Assembly: GCA_020060215.1 (NCBI GenBank)
Contig: JAGVAP010000104.1
Span: 62,001-126,000 of the forward strand
Source: Deltaproteobacteria bacterium
GTDB taxonomy: Bacteria > Desulfobacterota > DSM-4660 > Desulfatiglandales > HGW-15
Reading direction: 5' to 3'
Length of the DNA stretch: 64,000 nt
A program made the position numbers and the translations under genes. The notes beneath the pieces were generated by a model that saw only the letters and a program-made list of their open reading frames with translations, searched no databases and was not told the DNA's origin. Position 1 is the stretch's first letter; every line of letters begins with the position of its first letter. This document shows positions 42,733 through 50,889 of this stretch, in pieces.

Positions 42733-42790
42733 CTACTTCGGGCTGATCCGCTCAAAGCACAAGAGAGGACCTTCCCTTTGTCCGCCAAAT
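42702..42790 (-). promoter_or_regulatory. Structured leader unit 1 (riboswitch-like), distal copy
   Basis: Minus strand: TTTGGCGGA, AAAGGGAAGG, a stem GGTCC...CTC with GAG...GGATC, the identical 19-nt box CAGCCCGAAGTAGGCCGGC, then a terminator. The stem changes relative to unit 2 keep pairing, which suggests selection on RNA structure. Located about 175 bp upstream of the DUF2294-like start, so the leader would be read as unit 1 then unit 2. Confidence 0.6.
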
Positions 42791-42849
42791 CAGTTGAGCC
42801 TCAGTGTAGACCTTTTCCCGTCCGTCTGTCAAGCGGGAAACCACCGGTC

Positions 42850-42978
42850 CCCCGATTCACCATCAAGCATCACCTGCACCGTTGCCCTCGTCCCTCGTCG
42901 CTGCGACGTACCGACCTGTACGACTCGCTCCTCGGGATGTCGGGCGCCTTGCATCCGACGCCTGCTGGTGAATCGGGG
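42850..42978. repeat. 129-bp element with 13-bp perfect inverted ends
   Basis: CCCCGATTCACCA at 42850-42862 and TGGTGAATCGGGG at 42966-42978 are exact inverted repeats. Inside are further complementary words (CGTCGCTGCGACG). No coding capacity; could be a MITE-like or hairpin intergenic element. Lies between the leader units and the hydrogenase protease gene. Confidence 0.7.
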
Positions 42979-43069
42979 AAACCCCCAACCGGCAGGTTTC
43001 ACGGAACAAGGCGAAAGTTGACGGTGGATTTGGGCGGTCACGGCCGAAGCAGGGGTCCTTGACGCGTGG

Positions 43070-43582
43070 TTACAGAGCCGGGGGGGCTTGAGAAGAGACT
43101 AGGGCGAAAGAGTGGAGCAGGATGTGCCTGGAGATCTCTTCCGCAAGGGTTTCGGTCTTCCCCCTCACCTCCGGTGAAAGCTCCTCGCCAAAGGGGGGGT
43201 CGGGCCTGATCACGATTCCGTAGACCGCCTGCAAGGCGGGCACCGGCAGGTTCAGCTCCCTGCCGAGCCTCAGGGTCCTCAGGAGATCGAACCCGTGTGA
43301 AGAGCAGCGGTCGACGCCCGGATCCGACGGGCTCATGATCCTCAGCTCCCCTGCATCGGTCCCTTCCCCAAGAAAGGCATCGATCAGGAAAAGGTGCTCG
43401 TACCCGAGAACGATGTCCAAGAGGGCGATGCCGGTCACCGGGGAGGCGAGGACCGTAATCCCGGGCCGCAGGTCACGGCATCCCTTCACCATCCCCCGGA
43501 TGCGTCCGGCAACCACGAGGCCGACCCCGTCATCCGAGAGTATAGGGTTTCCCAGGCCGAGTATCAGGGTTTTAGGAATCAT
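43070..43582 (-). CDS. [NiFe] hydrogenase maturation protease (HycI/HyaD family)
   Basis: 170-aa endopeptidase that trims the C-terminus of the hydrogenase large subunit after nickel insertion. It opens TLILGLGNPILSDDGVGLVV with the family Asp residues that bind Ni, and has FLIDAFLGEGTDAGELRI and SSHGFDLLRTLRLG later, typical of group 3 proteases. Starts 4 bp after the large-subunit stop, as expected for its dedicated protease. Confidence 0.92.
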   Translation of the reverse strand: MIPKTLILGLGNPILSDDGVGLVVAGRIRGMVKGCRDLRPGITVLASPVTGIALLDIVLGYEHLFLIDAFLGEGTDAGELRIMSPSDPGVDRCSSHGFDLLRTLRLGRELNLPVPALQAVYGIVIRPDPPFGEELSPEVRGKTETLAEEISRHILLHSFALVSSQAPPAL

Positions 43583-43586
43583 GGGG

Positions 43587-45056
43587 TCAGGGGTCGCTCC
43601 TCCGCACTGTCCGGATCAGGTCCCCTCCTCTCTCCCGGATACGCACCTCCAGGTCCATCTTGCCGGGCAGGGCATGGGTGGCGCACGAAAGGCAGGGATC
43701 GTATGCTCGAAAGGCCATCTCGATCCGGTTCAGAAGGCCCTCCTTGACCTCCCCGCCCTTGATGAGGCCTTTGGCCGCCTTCTTGATGGACATACAGATC
43801 GGGCCTGCGTTGTTCTGTGTGGCTACAAGGAGGTTCACCATGGTCAGCAGTCCCCGGTCATCCACTTCGTAGTGGTGGAAGAGCGTCCCCCTGGGCGCCT
43901 CCACGCAGCCCACTCCCGACCTCCTGAGCCTCATGTTCATGTTCCGGATGTCCTTGCTGGTGAGGATCGGCGAATCCGCGATCAGCAGGTTGTGCTCCGC
44001 CGCCTGAAGGGCGCAGATGAGCCTCGCCCAGTGCATGGCCAGAGTCTGGTGCGCCGGCTTGCCTCCGAGCGTGTCGAACATGATCTCCGATTCCCTTTGC
44101 GCCAGGGGGGTGGCCATGCCGTCGGCCACATTGAGCCTCGCAAGAGGCGCCACCCGGTAGAGGGGGGTGTCGTCCCCCTCGACCAGTCCCTTCCATCCCA
44201 GCTTCTTGAGGTAGGTGAACCGGACGAAGGTCCAGGGCTCCACCCATTCGCCGATATGATCCACGTACTCCTTGGGGTCGAACAGGGCGATCTCTTCCCC
44301 CCGGGGGTCGATTACCCTCACCTTCCCTTCATAAAAGGCCATGCGGTTCTCCTCGTCCACGAGCGCCATGTAACAGGTCCTCAGGTCGTACATGTCGCTC
44401 TTGACGAGGTTGAGGTTCTTCTTCTCCTCGACCACCTTCTCCTTGAAGAGTTTCAGGGCGAACTGCGCGAACTCGACGGAGAAGTCGGCGGTGGCCTTGA
44501 TCCATTTCCTGTCCTCTTCCGTGATCCCGCGCGGCACCCCGCCTGGCAGACCGCCCTCGGGATGGGGGGCCTTGCTGAAGATGTGTCGGATGATGTCGCG
44601 GTTCCTCTTCCTCACCTCGATCACCTTCTGCCCCACCTCCTTGCCCAGGCGTGCCACCATGCCGATGATGTTCCGCTCCGCAGGATCCGAATCGGGTCCC
44701 ATGATGAAGTCGGGCGCTGCCAGAAAAAAGAAGTGAATGTAATGGTCCTCGAGGTAGAAGGCATTGTACTCGAGTTGTCGGATGAGCTTTGCCGTAGGGG
44801 TGGGCTCGACCCCATAGAGGGCGTCCAAGGCCTTGGTCGCGGCCATGTGATGCGCCGACGGGCAGACACCACAGATGTTGGGGACGATCCTCGTCATCTC
44901 CTCCACCGGCCTTCCGATGCAGAACCTCTCGAACCCCCTCAGCTCGGTCACCTGCCAGAACGCGTCCTCCACATCGCCGTGGTCGTCCAGAAAGATCTCG
45001 ATCTTCCCGTGGCCCTCGAGCCTGGTGATCGGGTTGATGCTGATCCGCTCAGTCAT
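43587..45056 (-). CDS. [NiFe] hydrogenase large subunit, MvhA/group 3 type
   Basis: 489-aa catalytic subunit. N-terminal Ni ligands in PNICGVCPSAHH (Cys62, Cys65) and C-terminal ligands in DPCLSCATH (Cys455, Cys458, His461). The residues after His461 (28 aa) would be the peptide removed by the adjacent protease. ITRLEGHGKIEIFLDD and FLAAPDFIMGPDSDPAERN are typical of the F420-non-reducing, methyl-viologen type (group 3c) enzymes. Start ATG 45056 overlaps the small-subunit stop by 8 bp. Confidence 0.95.
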   Translation of the reverse strand: MTERISINPITRLEGHGKIEIFLDDHGDVEDAFWQVTELRGFERFCIGRPVEEMTRIVPNICGVCPSAHHMAATKALDALYGVEPTPTAKLIRQLEYNAFYLEDHYIHFFFLAAPDFIMGPDSDPAERNIIGMVARLGKEVGQKVIEVRKRNRDIIRHIFSKAPHPEGGLPGGVPRGITEEDRKWIKATADFSVEFAQFALKLFKEKVVEEKKNLNLVKSDMYDLRTCYMALVDEENRMAFYEGKVRVIDPRGEEIALFDPKEYVDHIGEWVEPWTFVRFTYLKKLGWKGLVEGDDTPLYRVAPLARLNVADGMATPLAQRESEIMFDTLGGKPAHQTLAMHWARLICALQAAEHNLLIADSPILTSKDIRNMNMRLRRSGVGCVEAPRGTLFHHYEVDDRGLLTMVNLLVATQNNAGPICMSIKKAAKGLIKGGEVKEGLLNRIEMAFRAYDPCLSCATHALPGKMDLEVRIRERGGDLIRTVRRSDP

Positions 45057-46041
45057 TTTCTTCCTCCCCGTTTCTGGCCATTCTCTTTTTGCCGAGGATG
45101 GACATGGGCTCGCTGAACCGGTAGAAGAACCCTGCAGGGTCGTCGATGGAGTCAATCACCTCCTGGATGTCCTCGTCCTTGTCCGCCTTGATGAGGGAAG
45201 TCAGGGTGGAGAGGAACTTCGGTCCCTGCCCCACCACGCTCGGGACCGGGCCAAAACAGCCCCGGCACGGGATGTTGATCCGCATGCAGGTCTCTCCGCA
45301 CCCGCTCCGGGTGGCCGGCCCAAGGCAGATGATCCCCTGCGCCAGAAAACAATCATCCGGGTCCGCATCGACCATATGTATCCTCCTGATCCTCTCGATC
45401 TCAATACGCGCGGGCTTCTTCTTGTTTCGCGGGCAGGTGTCGCACAGGGCCTTTCTGGGGGCGAGAACGGACCCCCGGGGCGGCAGATCCCCGGACAGCA
45501 CGGCCTTGATGCTCGCCCCCACCGCATCGGCGGGCGGAGGGCATCCCGGCAGGTAATAATCCACCCGAATGACCTGGTCGAGGGTATAGACGTGGTCGAA
45601 GAACTTGGGAAGGGTGAGGACCCTCCCGTCGACCTCGCTCTCCGGCTGCGGAAACACGCCTTCGGGGTTCACCACCGTGGGCGCGTCACGGTACACCCAG
45701 TCGAGGATCTCTTCCTTGCCCCTGAAGTTGGCGAGGCCAGGCGTTCCACCAAAACAGGCACAGGCGCCCAGGGCCAGCACGGTTTCCGACTTACGGCGGA
45801 GCAGTTCGGCCATTTCCAGGTGTTCTGAATTCCGGACCGCCCCGGAGATCACCGAGAGCGTGATCTCCCCGTCGCCCATCTGCTCGATGCTGGAGTACTT
45901 GAAATCGAGGGCGATCGGCCATAGGACGATGTCCACCGCTTCAGCGATGTCCAGGAGCACCTCGTTCAAGTCGACGATCGTCTCGTCGCACCCCCCGCAG
46001 GCGCCCAGCCAATACACAGCCACCTTCGGCTTTGCCGTCAT
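45049..46041 (-). CDS. [NiFe] hydrogenase small subunit, MvhG type
   Basis: 330-aa Fe-S subunit. Proximal cluster ligands begin with WLGACGGCDETIVDL; GACACFGGTPG and YYLPGCPPPADAVG supply further Cys, and the C-terminal half contains CDTCPRNKK, CLGPATRSGCGETC and PCRGCFGPVP, which hold the medial and distal clusters. No twin-arginine signal peptide, so the enzyme is cytoplasmic. Pairs with the large subunit that follows. Confidence 0.94.
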   Translation of the reverse strand: MTAKPKVAVYWLGACGGCDETIVDLNEVLLDIAEAVDIVLWPIALDFKYSSIEQMGDGEITLSVISGAVRNSEHLEMAELLRRKSETVLALGACACFGGTPGLANFRGKEEILDWVYRDAPTVVNPEGVFPQPESEVDGRVLTLPKFFDHVYTLDQVIRVDYYLPGCPPPADAVGASIKAVLSGDLPPRGSVLAPRKALCDTCPRNKKKPARIEIERIRRIHMVDADPDDCFLAQGIICLGPATRSGCGETCMRINIPCRGCFGPVPSVVGQGPKFLSTLTSLIKADKDEDIQEVIDSIDDPAGFFYRFSEPMSILGKKRMARNGEEEND

Positions 46042-46060
46042 TCCGGGAGTCCCTCCTTTC

Positions 46061-46456
46061 CTAAATGCTTTTGGCCGGCCCCAGCCGTTTGAGGTTCTCC
46101 TGCATTTCCGTGATGAGGGCAGGAATGGTCTTCCCCTCGGGGTCTCTGGAAAACTTCATCTGGAGCCTCTCGGGCTCGATGCCGAAAGACGCGATCACCC
46201 TTCTGAGGAGGTAGATCTTTTTCATGGTCTGGTAGTTCCCGTCCTGAAAATGGCAGTAGCCCTCGAGACAACCGAGGATCAGGACACCGTCCGCCCCTGA
46301 CCGGAAGGCGTGCAGGATATGGGAGGTCTCTATCTTCCCGCTGCACGCAACAGGCACCCAGTACTCGATGTGACGACCCATTTCCTCTCTTCCCGACAGG
46401 TACCCCCATCCGAAATTACAGGAAAAGCAGACCAGCTTGGGGGTGAAATCCTCCAT
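46061..46456 (-). CDS. MvhD-like hydrogenase delta subunit
   Basis: 131-aa methyl-viologen-reducing hydrogenase delta subunit domain. Cys motifs LVCFSCNFGWGYL, VPVACSGKIET and ILGCLEGYCHFQDGNY match the [2Fe-2S] MvhD family, which links the hydrogenase to HdrA. Start ATG 46456 follows ACGGAGGAAGAAC; the open frame runs further upstream through sequence antisense to the flavoprotein gene end and was trimmed. Here the upstream flavoprotein is NfnB/GltD-like rather than HdrA. Confidence 0.9.
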   Translation of the reverse strand: MEDFTPKLVCFSCNFGWGYLSGREEMGRHIEYWVPVACSGKIETSHILHAFRSGADGVLILGCLEGYCHFQDGNYQTMKKIYLLRRVIASFGIEPERLQMKFSRDPEGKTIPALITEMQENLKRLGPAKSI

Positions 46457-46509
46457 GTTCTTCCTCCGTTCAACCCTTGAGGTGGAGCGTAGCCCCTCTG
46501 GAGTCCTGT

Positions 46510-48312
46510 TCATGTTGAGCTTCTCAGGGCTTTGTAGACCGCCGCGATCTCCTGTTCCATGGGGTCGCCCACAAGCATCCTGGCCTTGGAGGGGCAGGCC
46601 ACGACACACATCCCGCAGGACTTGCAGCGGAACATGTCTGTCCTGGAGACCCGTCTCTTCTCGAAATCCCTGGTTTGGGCCGCGCTGTAGTAGCAGACCG
46701 ATACGCAGATCCCGCAGCCCGAGCAGCGCTCGGGGTTCACTTCCACCGTGGGCAGGTGGTCCTGTATTCCTACGGATATGCACGCCTTGCACGACACGCA
46801 TGGGCCGCAGGTCAGGCATCTCTTCGCTTCCTCGACGGCCTCCTCCAGCGTGAAACCCTTTTCGAAGAGCTTGAAGTGCAGCCGTTTTTCAGGCGGGATC
46901 CACAGCACCTCCGGCTCCTCTTCGTAGTATCTCCGCAAATGGATGTCCTGCCCTTCGTACTCCCTCTTCCTGCCTTCGGTCATGTCCAGGCCCTTGAGGT
47001 ACCTCATGATCGACTCGGCGGCGGTCATGCCGTCCTTCATGGCATCCACCATGAAACCGATCCTTCGGAGGTCCCCCCCGATGAAGACCCATTCCTTTTT
47101 GAGGCTCTGGAGCGTCAGGGGGTCCACGGCCAAACGCCCCTTGTCATCCAGAAGGTCGTCGGATCTCAGGGACTGCTTGTCCGGGCCCTGGCCGACGGTG
47201 ATAAGGAGCACATCGCCCTCCAGTGTGACGGTGTCCGACAGGTCGAATTCAGGATTGAAGCCGTTCTCGTCGTATACCCTGGTGCATTTCGGGCACTCGA
47301 TCCTCCTGATCCTCTCCCTCTCACCAATGATCCGGCGCACCCCCCGGGAGTACTGTATCCTGATCCCCTCTTCCCATGCACCCCGGATCTCGTCCCAATC
47401 CGCAGGCAGACGATCCCTGGATTTCCGATCCTCGCATTCCAGGCAGACGATGGTGGTCTCCCCTCCCAGTCTTCTCGCGGTTCTGGCCACGTCGAAGGCG
47501 ACATTGCCGCCTCCGATCACGAGCACCTTCTTCCCCCGGAAGTAGTTGGGCCTGATGTTCCCGTGGCTCACCTCGTAGAGGAAGGTCTGCCCGTACATGA
47601 CCCCGGAGAGGTCCTGTCCCGGCACCTCCTCCTTGCCGAAACTCAGCACCCGGGGGGCGGGTGTCCCCTTTGCGACAAAGACGGCCTCGAACCCCTCCTC
47701 ACGAAGCTTGTCCAGCCTGTAGTCGCCATGGCCGACCTTGGCGCCATACCGGACCTCGATCCCCGCAAGCCTCACGAGGTGATCGATGGCGGCAGTCAGG
47801 ACTTTTTCCGGCAACCGGTAGCGCGGGATCAGCCACAGCGCGCCTCCCAGGCGGTCCGAGCCCTCGAAGATGGTGGGGCGGAACCCTTTTCCGGCCAGGT
47901 GATAGGCGGCCATGAGACCTGCCGGTCCGCCTCCGACCACGGCGACTTTCGGGTTGGGCCTCTGGGCCGGGAAGGGGTCCCTCTTTTCCAGGTGGTAGGT
48001 GTAGACGTCGGAAATGAACCGCTTGAGCAACCTCCGCTTGATTGCCCCCCCCTTGGATTGATAGTTGCACTCGAGCTCACAAAGCCCGCAGACATAACCG
48101 CAGATCGTAAAAAGAGGGTTCTTCTCGTAGAGATAATCCCCGATCTGGATGATCCCGTCGATTGCAAGATCAGGGTCCTCCGGCAAGAGGCTGATCAGGA
48201 CGTTGGTCCTCTGGATGTCCTCGTTGATCGGGCATTGGATCTGGCACGGCGGAAGGAACTGCTTGACCGCCTCTTCAACCGCCGCGTGGCCCGTGTTGAC
48301 GGATTTCCACAT
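46510..48312 (-). CDS. NfnB/GltD-like FAD/NAD(P) oxidoreductase with three C-terminal Fe-S motifs
   Basis: 600-aa flavoprotein. The N-terminal Cys-rich domain (CQIQCPINEDI, CGYVCGLCELECNYQ) matches the Fe-S part of the glutamate-synthase beta/NfnB family. FAD motif VAVVGGGPAGLMAAYHLAG lies near residue 140, the NAD(P) motif VLVIGGGNVAFDVARTARRL near 300, and ITVGQGPDKQS plus VFIGGD are the C-terminal flavin motifs. The last ~90 residues carry CLTCGPCVSCKAC, CSGCGICVSVC and CKSCGMCVVAC. It probably moves electrons between MvhD/hydrogenase, ferredoxin and NAD(P)H, in place of HdrA. Confidence 0.88.
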   Translation of the reverse strand: MWKSVNTGHAAVEEAVKQFLPPCQIQCPINEDIQRTNVLISLLPEDPDLAIDGIIQIGDYLYEKNPLFTICGYVCGLCELECNYQSKGGAIKRRLLKRFISDVYTYHLEKRDPFPAQRPNPKVAVVGGGPAGLMAAYHLAGKGFRPTIFEGSDRLGGALWLIPRYRLPEKVLTAAIDHLVRLAGIEVRYGAKVGHGDYRLDKLREEGFEAVFVAKGTPAPRVLSFGKEEVPGQDLSGVMYGQTFLYEVSHGNIRPNYFRGKKVLVIGGGNVAFDVARTARRLGGETTIVCLECEDRKSRDRLPADWDEIRGAWEEGIRIQYSRGVRRIIGERERIRRIECPKCTRVYDENGFNPEFDLSDTVTLEGDVLLITVGQGPDKQSLRSDDLLDDKGRLAVDPLTLQSLKKEWVFIGGDLRRIGFMVDAMKDGMTAAESIMRYLKGLDMTEGRKREYEGQDIHLRRYYEEEPEVLWIPPEKRLHFKLFEKGFTLEEAVEEAKRCLTCGPCVSCKACISVGIQDHLPTVEVNPERCSGCGICVSVCYYSAAQTRDFEKRRVSRTDMFRCKSCGMCVVACPSKARMLVGDPMEQEIAAVYKALRSST

Positions 48313-48504
48313 ATTCGCCCCCTGCGCCTTGAAACGGCGCTCTGGTTCTTTGGATCCCCGTAAGACCCCCCTTTGGAGTCGTACCGTACCGGATAGGGTA
48401 CACCAGCGGTCGAGGGGTTTCAACCTCGGTACATTCAAATGCTTGCGCCAGATAGACGGAGGAATCGGCCCAGACCTGCAGGCGATCCGAGGTGGATGAG
48501 GTCT

Positions 48505-49731
48505 TCAAAGGGAATCCACCCGGGACAGCTGCGGGAACAGGCGCATCCAGGCAAGGACGACGATGATCGTGCCGATGCCGCCGAGGAGGACGGCGGGCAC
48601 CACGCCGAACCAGGCGGCCGTCACACCCGACTCGAACTCCCCGAGCTGGTTGGATGTCCCGATGAAGAGCGAGTTCACGGCGCTCACGCGGCCGCGCATC
48701 TCGTCGGGGGTCCGGATCTGCACCAGGGACTGCCTGATGACCACGCTGATCATGTCCGCCGCGCCGAGGATCACCAGCGTACCCAGGGACAGGAGGAAGG
48801 AGGTCGACAGGGCAAATACCATCGTGGCCATGCCGAAGACCGCGACCGCGCCGAACATGGTCCGGCCGGCCTTCCGCCGGAGAGGAAACCGGGCGAGGGA
48901 AAGCGACATCACCAGGGCGCCGACGGCCGGGGCCGAGCGCAGAAGCCCCAGGCCCCAGGGCCCGGTCAGCAGGATGTCCTTGGCATAGGCCGGCAGCAGC
49001 GCCGTGGCCCCGCCCAGGAGGACGGCAAAGAGGTCGAGGGATATCGCCCCGAGGATCTCCGGACGTTTCCGGATGTAGTGGATGCCGGCGAAGACAGACT
49101 GGACGGTCACCGGGACGCGGCCGGCCGGCGGCCGATCGATCCGGATCCTGGAAATGAACCCGCCCGCCCCCAGGAACAGGGTGCCGGCGGTGACGTAGGC
49201 CGCCCCCGGGCCGATCGCATACAGAAACCCGCCCAGGGCAGGCCCTGCGATGGATGCGGTCTGGAACGCGGAGGAAGAGAGGGTGATGGCCCGGGCGATG
49301 GCGCGGGCCGGCACCAGCCCCGGCACCAGGGCGCTCATCGTTGGCCCCTCAAAGGCGCGCGCCGCCCCCGCGATCAGCAGCACGATGAGGATGGACTCCT
49401 TGCTCTGCCATCCGCTGAAGCTGGCCCATGCCAGGACACCGGCCGCCAACCCCTGCACGGACTGGCATACGGACGCAACCCTGCGGCGATCATAGCGGTC
49501 CGCTACCTGGCCCACCACCAGGGTCAGGAGAAACATGGGAAGGAACTGCGCCAGCCCGACGAGGCCCAAGTACCACGCACTGCCGGTAAGGGCATAGATC
49601 TGCCACCCTACGGCGACGCCCACCACCTGGTAGGAGAGCGCCGCCAGGATGCGGGCGCACCAGTAGAGGACAAAGGGCTTGTGCCGCAGCAGGGATCGGG
49701 ACTGCTCCGTATGATCAGACGTGGAAAGCAC
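48505..49731 (-). CDS. MFS exporter (MFS_3/EntS-like)
   Basis: 408-aa, 12-span major facilitator of the MFS_3 group. Sequence pattern: YWCARILAALSYQVVGVAVG near the start, then QVADRYDRRRVASVCQ as the loop 2-3 motif, and RGRVSAVNSLFIGTSNQLGE near residue 350, typical of this efflux group. Likely exports a small hydrophobic or siderophore-like compound; no partner gene is adjacent. Start at 49731 follows the family N-terminus (SRSLLRHKPFVLYW). Confidence 0.87.
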   Translation of the reverse strand: MLSTSDHTEQSRSLLRHKPFVLYWCARILAALSYQVVGVAVGWQIYALTGSAWYLGLVGLAQFLPMFLLTLVVGQVADRYDRRRVASVCQSVQGLAAGVLAWASFSGWQSKESILIVLLIAGAARAFEGPTMSALVPGLVPARAIARAITLSSSAFQTASIAGPALGGFLYAIGPGAAYVTAGTLFLGAGGFISRIRIDRPPAGRVPVTVQSVFAGIHYIRKRPEILGAISLDLFAVLLGGATALLPAYAKDILLTGPWGLGLLRSAPAVGALVMSLSLARFPLRRKAGRTMFGAVAVFGMATMVFALSTSFLLSLGTLVILGAADMISVVIRQSLVQIRTPDEMRGRVSAVNSLFIGTSNQLGEFESGVTAAWFGVVPAVLLGGIGTIIVVLAWMRLFPQLSRVDSL

Positions 49732-49894
49732 CGGAAGCTTATATCACATGGGAGAGCGGCGAGTCACGATTACCGGTGCCCCGGACGGAGCCTTCAGCCG
49801 TCAGCCTCAACTCTGTCATTGCGTTGGCCGACCGCCGATGGCCGACTGCCGATCGCGCGGATCCGGAACTGGTCATTTCCGCATGAGAACGAGA

Positions 49895-50881
49895 CTAGTA
49901 GCTGACCAGCACGCGACCTTGGGGCTTGAACTCCTCGCCGGGGCCGGGGCTCAGCAGCCTCCCCGCCCTGAGCGGTGCATGCCCCCACACCTCTCGGACG
50001 ATGATCTCCCCGAAGACCTCGTCGCAGTGGATGGGGTCGGTAAAGCGGTTCTTGTCCGAGGTCAGCTCGTTCTCGAAATCGTAGTCGAACACCTTTACGC
50101 CCAGCCTCACCAGGTCCTTCTTGAACCGCAGGTATTCTTTTCCAAGCTTGTATTCATGCACCTTTTTCTGAAATTCGACGTGGTGGGGAACGATGATCAT
50201 GACCACTTCGATGCCGTTTCTCTTGGCATGCTCCACGATCCTTCCGAACCCTTCGAAGTACTCCTGAGGGTAGCCGTACTTCCCGAAGTGCTCAAGCGAT
50301 CTCGCCTCGAGAATATACCCCCAGAACTCCTCCTTCGTCATCGGAGGCTTCCAGTCGGTTTCACCGCTGCCGGATGCGTAGGTCTTCAGGACCTTGTAGG
50401 ACGAGGCGGCCACGCTCCTGTCGAACAGGTAGACGAACGGATTTCTCAGCACCGTCTCCATCCCTTTCACCCGGTCCGCAAAGGCGTACTTGTTGTACAT
50501 GTTGAAGTTCAGGCCGAAGAATACCCGCTTCGGCTTCCTTATCCTATTCGCCAGCCAGAAGAGCTCCATCGCCTCGTTCAGCTTCAGGGCATTCGAGCCC
50601 AACTGCAGGTACCGCTCTCCGGTCCATCGCTCGATGAGGTCCGTCGAGAGGGCGAAGATCCTCGAGTCGCCGATGATGAGATTCTCACAAGGGTTGCGGG
50701 ACTGTTCGAGCACACTGTACATGAGGATGTTGAGGGGCCTGACGCTGCCCTCCTTGACCTCCGTTGGAATGAGACCGCCGAGCCGGAAGTAATTGAATGG
50801 ATCGATGCAGAGGACGGCTGCGCACCACACATAGAGGGGGATGCAGAAGAGGAACCCCCTGAAGAGGAACTTTCGCCACAT
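49895..50881 (-). CDS. AlgJ/SGNH-like partner of an MBOAT acyltransferase
   Basis: 328-aa membrane-anchored protein. An N-terminal helix (FLFRGFLFCIPLYVWCAAVL) is followed by a periplasmic SGNH-like domain: block I LIIGDSRIFAL with the GDS serine, and C-terminal FTDPIHCDEVF giving the D-x-x-H pair. Starts 8 bp after the MBOAT stop (ATG 50881, RBS AGGTCG). By analogy with alginate and other polysaccharide systems it would transfer an acyl group from the MBOAT protein onto a cell-surface polymer. Confidence 0.82.
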   Translation of the reverse strand: MWRKFLFRGFLFCIPLYVWCAAVLCIDPFNYFRLGGLIPTEVKEGSVRPLNILMYSVLEQSRNPCENLIIGDSRIFALSTDLIERWTGERYLQLGSNALKLNEAMELFWLANRIRKPKRVFFGLNFNMYNKYAFADRVKGMETVLRNPFVYLFDRSVAASSYKVLKTYASGSGETDWKPPMTKEEFWGYILEARSLEHFGKYGYPQEYFEGFGRIVEHAKRNGIEVVMIIVPHHVEFQKKVHEYKLGKEYLRFKKDLVRLGVKVFDYDFENELTSDKNRFTDPIHCDEVFGEIIVREVWGHAPLRAGRLLSPGPGEEFKPQGRVLVSY

Positions 50882-50889
50882 GATCGACC

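Noticed and set aside
42550..42790. Assignment of the tandem leader to the glycine, ZTP or glutamine riboswitch classes
   Set aside because: Tandem arrangement (glycine), purine gene nearby (ZTP) and GAAGTAGG (glutamine) are each suggestive, but the other conserved core sequences of those classes are not present.
48235..48262. TGGCACGG...-type sigma-54 promoter-like sequence
   Set aside because: It is on the wrong strand and inside the flavoprotein coding sequence, with no gene positioned to use it.
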